DNA of 64,000 nt from Sphingobacterium sp. BN32 (lineage in GTDB: Bacteria; Bacteroidota; Bacteroidia; Sphingobacteriales; Sphingobacteriaceae), in assembly GCF_030503615.1 (NCBI RefSeq), contig NZ_CP129963.1:4216001-4280000 (forward strand), read 5' to 3'. The translations under genes and the position numbers were made by a program. Shown here piece after piece: positions 55,952 to 64,000 of this stretch. Position 1 is the stretch's first letter. The number at the start of each line of letters is the position of its first letter. Below the pieces are notes generated by a model that was given only the letters and a program-made list of their open reading frames with translations, had not been told where the DNA came from and made no database searches.

Positions 55952-56394
55952 GTTTATTAGGTAATAAATCGTAACGGTACAGCAATCAGGGATATGGATT
56001 GATGTTCAAACACGGTTTTAATCTATTTTAAAAAGGTCAGATTGATAGTGACTTAGATCATCTTTTGTTGTTTCTATTTTCAAGTGAAGCGATTTAGCTA
56101 CAGGGAGGGGGGGGGAAGACTTTTATCCGAAATTTAAACACACTCGCCCAATAAAATCTCTCCTTTTAGATAATGTCATCAATTCTGACTAGTGTTTTTA
56201 CAGGATGTAATCGATGGATAACTACATGTCTTAAGATGTCCCCCACTTGTCCTCTCCAAAATCCTTTATTAGTCTCCATTCTCTGATTTCTGGCCCACGA
56301 CTGTCCCCGAACCGTCCCTATTATTCCAATAAAATGCCCGAAAATGTGTTTAAACGCTCAAAATTTGTACACTTTTTGTCCACCACGAAAATTA
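55952..56394. other. Gene-free region with a G9 tract
   Basis: About 440 bp without a credible gene. A run of nine G (56107-56115) is preceded by GGGA; it lies about 280 bp upstream of the promoter of the polysaccharide operon. The open frame at 56247-56432 has no coding features. Confidence 0.5.
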
Positions 56395-56423
56395 TTGCGG
56401 CCAAAAAACACATACTACATTTG
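56395..56423 (+). promoter_or_regulatory. Promoter of the polysaccharide operon
   Basis: TTG (56395-56397), 18 bp, TACATTTG (56416-56423), a full consensus match, about 95 nt before the HEAT gene. The leader contains no recognised riboswitch. Confidence 0.72.
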
Positions 56424-56518
56424 TTTCACTAACGCAGTGCATAGGTCAATCGACTGATATTCCAAACGATAGTTGACTATGTATTGTAAAAATCAAAATT
56501 CACATTATTTAACCTATT

Positions 56519-57733
56519 ATGGAAACAATCAGTACCCTACAGGACTTGTGGTTTTTATTTTTGACTGCTCCCGTCGTGATTAAAGTTGCCCTTGCGGTAA
56601 TTACATTTGTTGTTTGCATGTTTATGATCATGCTTTTATCAGCAGCAATCTCATTCTTCCTCGAACGCATTAGGCAAGGCACCTATGAAAAACTCAAGGA
56701 AAAGCATCGAACGTTCATCCTCGATTGTTTAGAATCCCAAAACCTACAAACGCCTACTGAGATTCAACTAGCTTTCGGAATTCATTGCGGAAAGCTCAAT
56801 AACAAAACCTATTACTCCTTAATACCCACCCTACAAGAAATCATCGAAGAAAAACCCGAAATCCAACGGTCCATAAACTATAAGCCATTAATTGAAGCGC
56901 TGGGTATCGACAACCACTTAGAAAGTAAGCTCAATTTCTCATCCATTGCCAACAAGCTTAAAATATTCCATCAGTTGTCGCGGTTTAAGGTATTAATTGC
57001 CGATTCAAAGATCTTACCATATACGTTTAGCAAGAACAGGTTTGTTCGCAAAGGCGCAAGAAATGCTTATATAGGAGTCAGTAATAATAACCCTTTCAAA
57101 TTCTTCGATCAGGACGACAACCAGATCAACTACTGGGATCAGATTATCCTGATGGAGCAGCTGGAATTGCACCATAAGAACAACCTCCCCAACTTTAGCA
57201 ACTGGCTAAAATATTCCAAAAACCATAGCCAAACGATATTCCTGATCAAAGCGGCGAGCTACTTTAAACAATATGGATCGGTCAATACGCTGATTCATCT
57301 ACTCGACAGCGAGGACCATGAGATCAGAAAAGAGTCTATTGTCGCTTTGGGACAGATGCAAGTAAAAAAAGTCGAGGATAAGCTGATTGAACTTTACCCT
57401 TCCCAACCGAATAAATGCAAGGATGCGATCATTGAAGCCCTATTTCTGATCAACTCAAAGAATGCGACACAATTTATGCGCGAAGCGTTTGAAAACAGTC
57501 CAAACTACGATTCCAAAAAGCTAATTGCAGAGGCCATCTTTAATTACGAAAGCGATGGACACCCTGTGTTTAACGAGATGTTGAACACCGCCGATAGCTT
57601 CAATAAGTCTATACTAAACCACGTAAAAAACCCACTGAACAATATTACCCTAAAAGCTCCTTCTGATAGCAACATTGTGGTATTAGAGGCACGCGAAGAC
57701 GGCACTGTCGTTCAAAAACAGATATACAATTAA
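56519..57733 (+). CDS. Membrane-anchored HEAT-repeat protein
   Basis: Protein of 404 residues. A hydrophobic N-terminal region (about 15-50) makes one membrane segment, or two short ones; the rest is cytoplasmic or periplasmic helical sequence with HEAT repeats, clearest at about 235-370 (TIFLIKAASYFKQYGSVNTLIHLLDSEDHEIRKESIVALGQMQVKKVEDKL). HEAT scaffolds of this type precede polysaccharide synthases in other Bacteroidota. It is first in an operon of four and 30 nt before the GT2 gene; I infer a synthase-partner role, perhaps like PgaD, without sequence similarity to it. Confidence 0.8.
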   Translation: METISTLQDLWFLFLTAPVVIKVALAVITFVVCMFMIMLLSAAISFFLERIRQGTYEKLKEKHRTFILDCLESQNLQTPTEIQLAFGIHCGKLNNKTYYSLIPTLQEIIEEKPEIQRSINYKPLIEALGIDNHLESKLNFSSIANKLKIFHQLSRFKVLIADSKILPYTFSKNRFVRKGARNAYIGVSNNNPFKFFDQDDNQINYWDQIILMEQLELHHKNNLPNFSNWLKYSKNHSQTIFLIKAASYFKQYGSVNTLIHLLDSEDHEIRKESIVALGQMQVKKVEDKLIELYPSQPNKCKDAIIEALFLINSKNATQFMREAFENSPNYDSKKLIAEAIFNYESDGHPVFNEMLNTADSFNKSILNHVKNPLNNITLKAPSDSNIVVLEAREDGTVVQKQIYN

Positions 57734-57763
57734 TTCCTATAATCACTTTAAATTAATTTCGCC

Positions 57764-59191
57764 ATGATTTACAGTTATTTTGAATATTTCATATTCTTCT
57801 ATTCCTCGCTCATGCTGCTATCCTTGCTCATGCTGGGAATATTTAGCTGCGTTAAGCTTTGGAGGTTTAAGATCTACAACTCCAAACAAGATGATGAGTT
57901 CTTAATGAACTCGCGATTAACGCCTGGTATTTCCATCATTGCACCGGCTTTCAATGAGGAGAGAACCATTATCGACAATGTCAAATCACTATTAACTCTT
58001 GAGTATCCAACCTTCGAAGTCATCATTGTTAATGATGGAAGTACCGATAGAACCCTAGAATTATTAATCAAAGAATACGACCTAGAGGAAACAACCTATG
58101 CCTACATGGAACGCATCAAAACCGCGCCCTTTAAGCGTATTTTGAAGTCCAGAAACCCGATGTTCAGCAAGCTGACCATTGTGGACAAAGTGAATGGAGG
58201 CACCAAGGCCGACGCTTCAAATGCGGGAATCAACGCTTCGCAATATCCATACTTTATCTGTACCGACGTAGACTGCATCCTCGAGCGGAAGACGATGCTT
58301 AAAATGATTAAGCCTATCCTCAACTCTAAAAACAGAACTATTGCCGTAGGGGCAGTCCTACGTATGTCCAACAGTTGCGATATTAAAGACGGAGTTATCA
58401 CAAGAGTTCGTGCACCGAGACGCTTGATACCACGTTTTCAAGAGTTGGAATACATGCGTTCCTATCTATTCGGCAAACTTGGGTGGAGCTTCATCAACTG
58501 CGTTCCGAATGTATCCGGAGGATTAGGGCTGTTCGATAAGGAAATTGCAATTAATGCCGGAGGCTACGACGGCAAGTCGCATGCGGAAGACATGGACCTC
58601 TTGACCAAAATGGTAATCTACATGTGCAATAGCAAGCAGAAATATACCGTAGACTACATCCCTGTCAGCTGTTGCTGGACGGAGGGACCTCATAACCTCA
58701 CTATTCTTGCGCGCCAAAGAATGCGTTGGGCAACGGGATTAGCTCAAATCTTTACGGTACACCGTAAGGTCTTCTTCAATCCGCAATATCCCAAACTGGG
58801 CTTTGTTGTCTTCCCATACATCTTTATTTTCGAATTTCTAGCGCCTATAATCGAGGCCACCGGACTGTTCTGGTTTCTGCTTATCCTGATCAAGGGCGAT
58901 GTCAATTGGTCGACCATCATGTTCATGTTCCTGTATGTTTACTCATTCGGAATCGCCATTAGTTCTATGGTTATTTTCATGGATTATCTCGTCAAGAGAC
59001 AGTATAAAACCTATGCTGAAATCTTCTCCCTCTGGATTATCTCCCTTGTAGAAGGGTTTATCTACCATCCGTTCATCATCTACTTCTCTGTGGCGGGCTA
59101 CATCAAGTACTTCACCACAAAGGATATTCGCTGGGGAACTATGACAAGACAAGGGTTTGATATAAACACACAGGTTGAACATGCAAAGTAA
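57764..59191 (+). CDS. Processive family 2 glycosyltransferase (polysaccharide synthase)
   Basis: Inner membrane synthase of 475 residues. One N-terminal membrane segment (2-32), a GT-A cytoplasmic domain with all processive-synthase motifs, D91 (VNDGSTD), D168-x-D170 (TDVDC), E275-D276 (HAEDMDL) and Q318-R-M-R-W322, then four to five C-terminal membrane segments. This set is shared with PgaC/HmsR, NodC and BcsA. There is no PilZ domain, so no direct cyclic-di-GMP control is seen. The polymer is unknown. The stop overlaps the next gene by 11 nt, showing tight coupling. Confidence 0.92.
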   Translation: MIYSYFEYFIFFYSSLMLLSLLMLGIFSCVKLWRFKIYNSKQDDEFLMNSRLTPGISIIAPAFNEERTIIDNVKSLLTLEYPTFEVIIVNDGSTDRTLELLIKEYDLEETTYAYMERIKTAPFKRILKSRNPMFSKLTIVDKVNGGTKADASNAGINASQYPYFICTDVDCILERKTMLKMIKPILNSKNRTIAVGAVLRMSNSCDIKDGVITRVRAPRRLIPRFQELEYMRSYLFGKLGWSFINCVPNVSGGLGLFDKEIAINAGGYDGKSHAEDMDLLTKMVIYMCNSKQKYTVDYIPVSCCWTEGPHNLTILARQRMRWATGLAQIFTVHRKVFFNPQYPKLGFVVFPYIFIFEFLAPIIEATGLFWFLLILIKGDVNWSTIMFMFLYVYSFGIAISSMVIFMDYLVKRQYKTYAEIFSLWIISLVEGFIYHPFIIYFSVAGYIKYFTTKDIRWGTMTRQGFDINTQVEHAK

Positions 59192-62036
59192 ATTTCTAAA
59201 GCTAGTGATTGGCCTTGGGCTAATCGCTAGTTCCTTCTGCGCATATGCACAGTCGGATGCCGATTATTACCAATTAGCAAGAGCAGAGGGCAAAAAGAAC
59301 AACTTTGCAAAGGCTACAGAATACTGTCTAACGGGATTACAAAAAACACCGATGGACATGGATTTAAAAGAATACCTTGGGAAATGCTACCTGGAAACCG
59401 GCAAGCTGAACCAAGCTCGTATGACCCTTCTCGACGTGCTTCGTAAGAGTCCCGATCGTGACGACGCCAGACGGTATATGATCACCATTGAAAGCCTTTC
59501 CAAGAGAAATGCCAGTGCCATTTGTTATGTCAATGAATTATTGGAAACAAATCCCTACGATAAGGATCTTTGGCTAAAGAAGGTCAACCTTTATCGCGAG
59601 CTACATAATAACGTAGAAGCTGAAAAGTCCATCTCCCGACTGCTGCAAATATTCCCTAACGATGAGGGGGTTCGGAAAACTTACAATACCATTATCAGAG
59701 AAAGTGCGTCGAATTCTCTCAAGAAAGAGAATTTGGAAGAAGCCGCTATGCAATATCAGAACGCATTGCTGACTACCAAGCGAGATCCTGAAATGTTTGA
59801 CAACCTCATCAATACGCAGATTAAGCTGGGCGACTACAGCGAAGCCCTGAATAGCACGAATAAGGCTTTATTCTTTATGCCCGGCAATTCTACATTTCTT
59901 GCTAAAAAAGCGAGCATATTGGAGAGTCAAGGCAATTATACCCAAGCTATCGCCACCTTACAGGAGGCGCTGCGCAAAAACAATAGTCCACAATTGAGAA
60001 AACAACTAGACTATTTGGTCAGCGAGTCCGCGAGGGTACAGGTCAATAATGACCCATATGTTTTGTATTGGAAAATCTACAATAGCAACCGAGGAGACAG
60101 TGAAGCTTTTAAATTCCTGTTGAACACTGCATTAGAGCGAGGTAAACTGGATGATGCACAAGAGTTATTAAGCCCTGCACTACGCAGCAGACCCAACGAT
60201 AAAACCTTATTGCTGAAGCAGATTCAAGTTTTTGAAAGGACACAACAAACATCTAAGGCTGAAGCCTTATACGATCGATTAAATCAACTCTATCCAAACG
60301 ATACGGACATCGCCGCAAAGTTTCACCAGATCCGTTTCAACCAAGCCAAAGCCGATTTAAAAAATGAGGAATATGCAAAAGCGCTACAAGGCTTTCTTAT
60401 TACACTGAAAAACCCGGATTATGCTACGATTTCCAGAGAGGGCCTTTTTAATTCCTATGTAGGACTTCGTAACAAAGATCAGGCAACACAGGCCATCGAT
60501 GCGCTTATCGCCCAACATCCACAGGAAGAGAGGTACCTGCTGATGAAAATAGAATATTTAAGAAATTGTGCAGATTATGCTGCCGGATTAAATGTGGCGA
60601 AGCAATTCCACACCCAATTTCCCCATTCAACTTTGTTTCCAGAAGAGTTAGAGCTCTTGTCCAACCAGTATATCAAGGCGCTAATCTTACAGGAAAAATA
60701 TGATGAGGTTGTCGACATATCCGATTATGTGATCAGTATCAAACCGGACAATCTACAATCCTATCTATATGGTTTGAATGCGCGGGTTTCCCAAAAAAAG
60801 TTGGATGAATCTGCTCGATTCATTGAGTCTGCACTCGTCCAATTCCCTAATCATAGGGATCTGAGAATGCGCTTAGCAGGAATTCAAGGCGAAATGAAAA
60901 ACCATAAGCGTGCGGCAGAGCTATTGGGAGACCTGCGTCGGGAATATCCCTATAATGACACGATCAGCATGGCTTGGGCCGAAGAGATGTTCCTAACAGG
61001 GCGTGCGCTGGAAGCAGCCAACCAACAGGACGAAGCAATTGTCGTGTATAAACAGATCATCGAAGAAAATCCTCGTGACCTGAACAGCTCGCTAAAACTT
61101 CTGAGCCTTTTAAACGAGCGCAAACAGCATCAGGAGGCAATGCAACTTGTCAACCAATGTCTGCAACAGCACCCCAACCAAAACGACCTGATCTATCAGA
61201 AGGCTGTTATTTACGAAAATACCGGAGAATGGGAAAATGCACTAGATTATTACCAGCAATATGTTCCTAGCGCCGATAAGCTAGAAGCTATAAAAGAACA
61301 TATCAGGTTTCTGCGTTCAAAGTATTTTAAAAACAGTATCACCGCATCGTTCACCAATGTCAAGTCAGATTCTGTTTTATTGAATATTCCCGTTGCCTCG
61401 CTCGAATACGCTCGACGCATCGACGATTTCAACACTTTCGTCATTCGTGGCAATTATGCCGGTAAAAACAACGGCGTCGGCATACAGGGGGAAGTGGACT
61501 GGTACCTAAAGTTGAAAAACAAATCCAGCTTTTTGTTCAGCGCAGGAATTGCGAATCAATTTTTTCAAAAATATAAAGCCTCCCTATCCTACTTCCAGCC
61601 ATTCGCAAAAGACTGGCAGCTTGAAATTGGTGGCCGCTACGCCAAACTTTCTAATGATGCAAATTTCTACACAGCACTCGTAGGTATAGAGCGCGCGTGG
61701 AATGGCATTTGGTTAAATGGTAAAGCCTTCTATATGACCGATAGCGATGATAATTACTACAATGTCCTCCTGCAGTCTAGGTTCTACCTCGCTAACGAGC
61801 TCGATTATTTTACGGTAATGGCCGGTATGGGTAATGCCCCGGAGGACCAACGTTTAGACTTCCAACTCAACAATTTCCTGTCCTATGCAAATAGCATGGT
61901 CGGTGCAGGCTATCGCCATCATATTGGCTATAAATCTGCCATAGGTTTGTTGGGAACCTGGTCGAGCTATAAAATGGGCGATGAGGCATTCATCAACCAG
62001 TACAACGTCAGTTTGATGTTCACCACCAAATTTTAA
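59181..62036 (+). CDS. TPR protein with C-terminal YaiO-type outer membrane barrel
   Basis: Protein of 951 residues from ATG 59181 (MQSKFLKLVIGLGLIASSFCAYAQ, signal peptide). Residues 25-700 are some 17-18 TPR-like repeats (periplasmic); residues about 715-951 form a beta-barrel ending in Phe (SLMFTTKF), with VASLEYARRIDDFNTFVIRGNYAG, GEVDWYLKLKNKSSFLFSAGIA and GAGYRHHIGYKSAIGL, which resembles the YaiO family. The same order, TPR then barrel, is that of PgaA, the poly-GlcNAc exporter. I infer an exporter for the polymer made by the GT2 encoded upstream. Confidence 0.88.
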   Translation: MQSKFLKLVIGLGLIASSFCAYAQSDADYYQLARAEGKKNNFAKATEYCLTGLQKTPMDMDLKEYLGKCYLETGKLNQARMTLLDVLRKSPDRDDARRYMITIESLSKRNASAICYVNELLETNPYDKDLWLKKVNLYRELHNNVEAEKSISRLLQIFPNDEGVRKTYNTIIRESASNSLKKENLEEAAMQYQNALLTTKRDPEMFDNLINTQIKLGDYSEALNSTNKALFFMPGNSTFLAKKASILESQGNYTQAIATLQEALRKNNSPQLRKQLDYLVSESARVQVNNDPYVLYWKIYNSNRGDSEAFKFLLNTALERGKLDDAQELLSPALRSRPNDKTLLLKQIQVFERTQQTSKAEALYDRLNQLYPNDTDIAAKFHQIRFNQAKADLKNEEYAKALQGFLITLKNPDYATISREGLFNSYVGLRNKDQATQAIDALIAQHPQEERYLLMKIEYLRNCADYAAGLNVAKQFHTQFPHSTLFPEELELLSNQYIKALILQEKYDEVVDISDYVISIKPDNLQSYLYGLNARVSQKKLDESARFIESALVQFPNHRDLRMRLAGIQGEMKNHKRAAELLGDLRREYPYNDTISMAWAEEMFLTGRALEAANQQDEAIVVYKQIIEENPRDLNSSLKLLSLLNERKQHQEAMQLVNQCLQQHPNQNDLIYQKAVIYENTGEWENALDYYQQYVPSADKLEAIKEHIRFLRSKYFKNSITASFTNVKSDSVLLNIPVASLEYARRIDDFNTFVIRGNYAGKNNGVGIQGEVDWYLKLKNKSSFLFSAGIANQFFQKYKASLSYFQPFAKDWQLEIGGRYAKLSNDANFYTALVGIERAWNGIWLNGKAFYMTDSDDNYYNVLLQSRFYLANELDYFTVMAGMGNAPEDQRLDFQLNNFLSYANSMVGAGYRHHIGYKSAIGLLGTWSSYKMGDEAFINQYNVSLMFTTKF

Positions 62037-62040
62037 GGAT

Positions 62041-64000
62041 ATGGGACGTTGGTTAGCACTAACAGTTTTTATTATCTGCCTGTTCTCAGCATGCAGCAAT
62101 GCATCGGGTCTTTTGTTATTCAAAAAAGACTCGGTGCTACCCTACATTCTTGTTGAAAAAGAAGATGCTTCCAAATCAATCGATCTGTTCAGGACCTTAT
62201 TTAAAAAGGCTACGGGCAAGGAAATAGAACTTGCTACAACGATGAAAAACGCATCTGCAGGCCCGCTGATCCATATCAACCTAGAGCGGGACAGCGAAAA
62301 ACTATTCGCAATTAAAAGCGATGGGCAACATCTTCATATCATGGGCAATTCGAATGACAATCTTATACTCGCAATACATTACTTTTTCAATACATACGTG
62401 TATCCAGACCAGGATTTCAATACCGACTACCAGTCGCTTGCCCTTGAACAAATCCTGCTGCCTGCCAATCTGCATACAGACAATGAAAGGGCCTTCGCAT
62501 TTGCCTACCGCGAGCCCTATTTTCCGGCAAACAGCACCCTTGCTTTTCAACAGCGCTTTAACACCCAAAGTTTGGAAAACCAATGGGGCCTTTGGGGACA
62601 CAATATCCATAAGTTGATTCGTCCCACAGAGGCTATGTATGCTATCATCGACGGGGCACCCAACGAGGAGCAATACAACTTTTCAAGTCCCGCACTTGAG
62701 GCAGCATTAAAATCTGGCATTAAGGAGTCACTGGACAATGCGCCAGAGAAGAAATACTTCGTCATCATGCCGAATGACAACGAATTGGTCTGTCAATGTG
62801 ATGCCTGCAAGAAGTTGGGAAATACCGAAACCAATGCAACACCGGCCGTTGTTCATCTCATCAGCAAGCTCGCAGCAAGCTTTCCGCAAGCAGTTTTCTT
62901 TACTTCCGACTATGTCACGACTTCTACGCCACCCGAGAAAGTCATGCCCTCCAATACAGGCGTGATCATCAGCACGATGGACTTTCCAAAAGGGGTCGTG
63001 TTGGCGGATTCAAAACAAAAGAACAAAATAGCAGAACGCTTTAAAAAGTGGAAATCCGTCACAAATCAACTATTCGTGTGGGACTATGCGGTCAATTTCG
63101 ATAATTATATGGACGCCTATCCCACCCTGCTGCTACAACAGGAAAACCTTAAGTTCTATCGGTCTCTGGGGGTAACTGGGATTTTCATGCAAGGAAACGA
63201 AACAGGCTACGCCGCATTTGAACAGTTAAAAGCAATAGCTTACGCCAAACTTATGGAAAATCCGGACGCTGATGTCCAACAGCTTATACGCGACTATTTC
63301 CATTACATTGCAGAAGAACAGGGGAAACCCTTGAGCGATTACTTCATCGATATCAACATGAAAGCCCTCACAAACAAGCCTACGCTTGATATTTATGGAG
63401 GCATACAACAGTCTACTAAAAAGTATCTGAATGACGATGTGCTTCACAAATTTTACGATGCCCTTTCTGTTGCACGAAAGAATAGCAAGCCCGAATTTCA
63501 GTCCGAGCTGATGAAGCTACAGCTGAGCAGTCTTTTTCAACTGTTGGAAATTGCGCGAGCAAATGGCCTACAGCAACATGGCTGGGGAAACTATGATCCG
63601 AAAACAAAGCAGTTGCAAATCCATGCAGACATCAAATCGCGATTGGACGAATTCAAATCAATACGCAGCATGACAGGGCTTCAGACGTATAATGAGGTGA
63701 ACAACAGCTTTCAGGACTACCTGCGCCAATGGGACGATCTACTAAAGTCAAGCTATCAAAATCAACTGTTTGGACAGCTCCTAGCGGTAAAGAGTAAGCT
63801 CGACGAAGACTATAATGACCCTAGCGTCTTAACCGATGGCGCAATAGGCTTTCTCGACTATTATAACAACTGGATGATCTTTACGCAAGACGACTTAAAG
63901 ATTGAGATACCCATGACAGACCAGATCCGGCAGACCAAAAACCTGCAGCTTAGTTTCCTGGTCGATAAAAAACATAAACTCGCCTTGCCGAAGGCTATAC
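62041..64000 (+). CDS. DUF4838 lipoprotein, probable periplasmic glycoside hydrolase (partial)
   Basis: Starts at ATG 62041, 4 nt after the barrel gene's stop (AAGGA ribosome site), and runs off the right edge, so at least 653 residues are present. Signal peptide with lipobox (LFSAC, Cys18). Residues about 120-450 match DUF4838 by eye: FAFAYREPYF, the long-spaced HNIHKLI, VIMPNDNELVCQCDACKKL with the CxxC-type cluster, and NYMDAYPTLLLQQENLKFYRSLGVTGIFMQGN. From about 620 a beta-sandwich-like domain begins. DUF4838 resembles GH20/GH-type barrels; in the operon a role in trimming or degrading the exported glycan is likely. Confidence 0.8.
   Translation, partial: MGRWLALTVFIICLFSACSNASGLLLFKKDSVLPYILVEKEDASKSIDLFRTLFKKATGKEIELATTMKNASAGPLIHINLERDSEKLFAIKSDGQHLHIMGNSNDNLILAIHYFFNTYVYPDQDFNTDYQSLALEQILLPANLHTDNERAFAFAYREPYFPANSTLAFQQRFNTQSLENQWGLWGHNIHKLIRPTEAMYAIIDGAPNEEQYNFSSPALEAALKSGIKESLDNAPEKKYFVIMPNDNELVCQCDACKKLGNTETNATPAVVHLISKLAASFPQAVFFTSDYVTTSTPPEKVMPSNTGVIISTMDFPKGVVLADSKQKNKIAERFKKWKSVTNQLFVWDYAVNFDNYMDAYPTLLLQQENLKFYRSLGVTGIFMQGNETGYAAFEQLKAIAYAKLMENPDADVQQLIRDYFHYIAEEQGKPLSDYFIDINMKALTNKPTLDIYGGIQQSTKKYLNDDVLHKFYDALSVARKNSKPEFQSELMKLQLSSLFQLLEIARANGLQQHGWGNYDPKTKQLQIHADIKSRLDEFKSIRSMTGLQTYNEVNNSFQDYLRQWDDLLKSSYQNQLFGQLLAVKSKLDEDYNDPSVLTDGAIGFLDYYNNWMIFTQDDLKIEIPMTDQIRQTKNLQLSFLVDKKHKLALPKAI

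Noticed and set aside
56247-56432. Open frame of 61 codons before the polysaccharide operon
   Set aside because: TTG start, no ribosome site, no coding pattern, and it runs across the promoter at 56395-56423.

Overview
The window is chromosomal DNA of a member of the Bacteroidota, most probably Sphingobacteriaceae and close to Sphingobacterium. Reasons: promoters of the Bacteroidota type (TTG, about 19 nt, TAnnTTTG), Bacteroidota-type RpoZ next to bamD and coaBC, gldD, SusC/TonB-type plug-barrel proteins with an N-terminal carboxypeptidase-like domain, the HU-TPR-RNase G cluster, and an rrn operon with Ile-GAT and Ala-TGC spacer tRNAs. This assignment is inference from gene content; no database was searched. 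Most of the window is ordinary core genome. I see no prophage, plasmid, IS transposase or CRISPR array.

Layout. 1-8.3 kb: 3' part of the window-edge rsgA (reverse), polA, a MORN-variant protein, a degenerate phosphatidylserine-decarboxylase-like protein, and a phosphate module (PhoR-like kinase, then a PHO-box-like repeat and promoter, DUF47 and PiT). 8.3-20.3 kb: a highly expressed OmpA protein, TPR-aroE-gldD, a metallo-beta-lactamase-fold hydrolase, an FtsX/LolE-type permease, NifU, bamD-rpoZ-coaBC, an rRNA m5C methyltransferase and a START-like protein. 20.3-27 kb: a complete reverse-strand rrn operon (16S, tRNA-Ile, tRNA-Ala, 23S, 5S) with two good tandem promoters and a terminator, surrounded on both sides by a family of degenerate repeats. 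27-39.6 kb: a BlaI/BlaR1-type regulatory pair with twin operators, a TRIC-type channel, an RCC1 lipoprotein, def, a Mom/Hef-like GNAT-fold protein, a Gfo/Idh/MocA oxidoreductase, miaA, rng, a 29-residue ultra-basic protein that is probably ribosomal, a TPR protein, HU and a BioF-like PLP enzyme. 39.7-46.6 kb: a TonB receptor-like protein with a TPR protein and a LytS/LytTR two-component pair, then an outer membrane protein and a TPR regulator on the other strand. 46.9-51.4 kb: small or unknown genes, a canonical psd and a short-chain dehydrogenase. 51.5-55.4 kb: a GH130-type enzyme divergent from a GT4 glycosyltransferase and an (alpha/alpha)-barrel-like protein. 56.4-64 kb: a four-gene operon (HEAT membrane protein, processive GT2 synthase, TPR plus YaiO-type outer-membrane barrel, DUF4838 lipoprotein).

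The best candidate for an undescribed system is the last operon. Its parts match the logic of the Pga/Hms poly-GlcNAc machine (inner-membrane synthase, TPR-barrel outer-membrane exporter, periplasmic lipoprotein hydrolase) but use different families for each outer part. Other points of interest are a Psd paralogue with Gly-Cys at the self-cleavage site, a BlaR1 whose sensor domain is replaced by seven copies of a SPEWK repeat, -7 promoter boxes lying only 3-4 nt before start codons (probably leaderless mRNAs), and a tiny basic protein in the RNase G locus.
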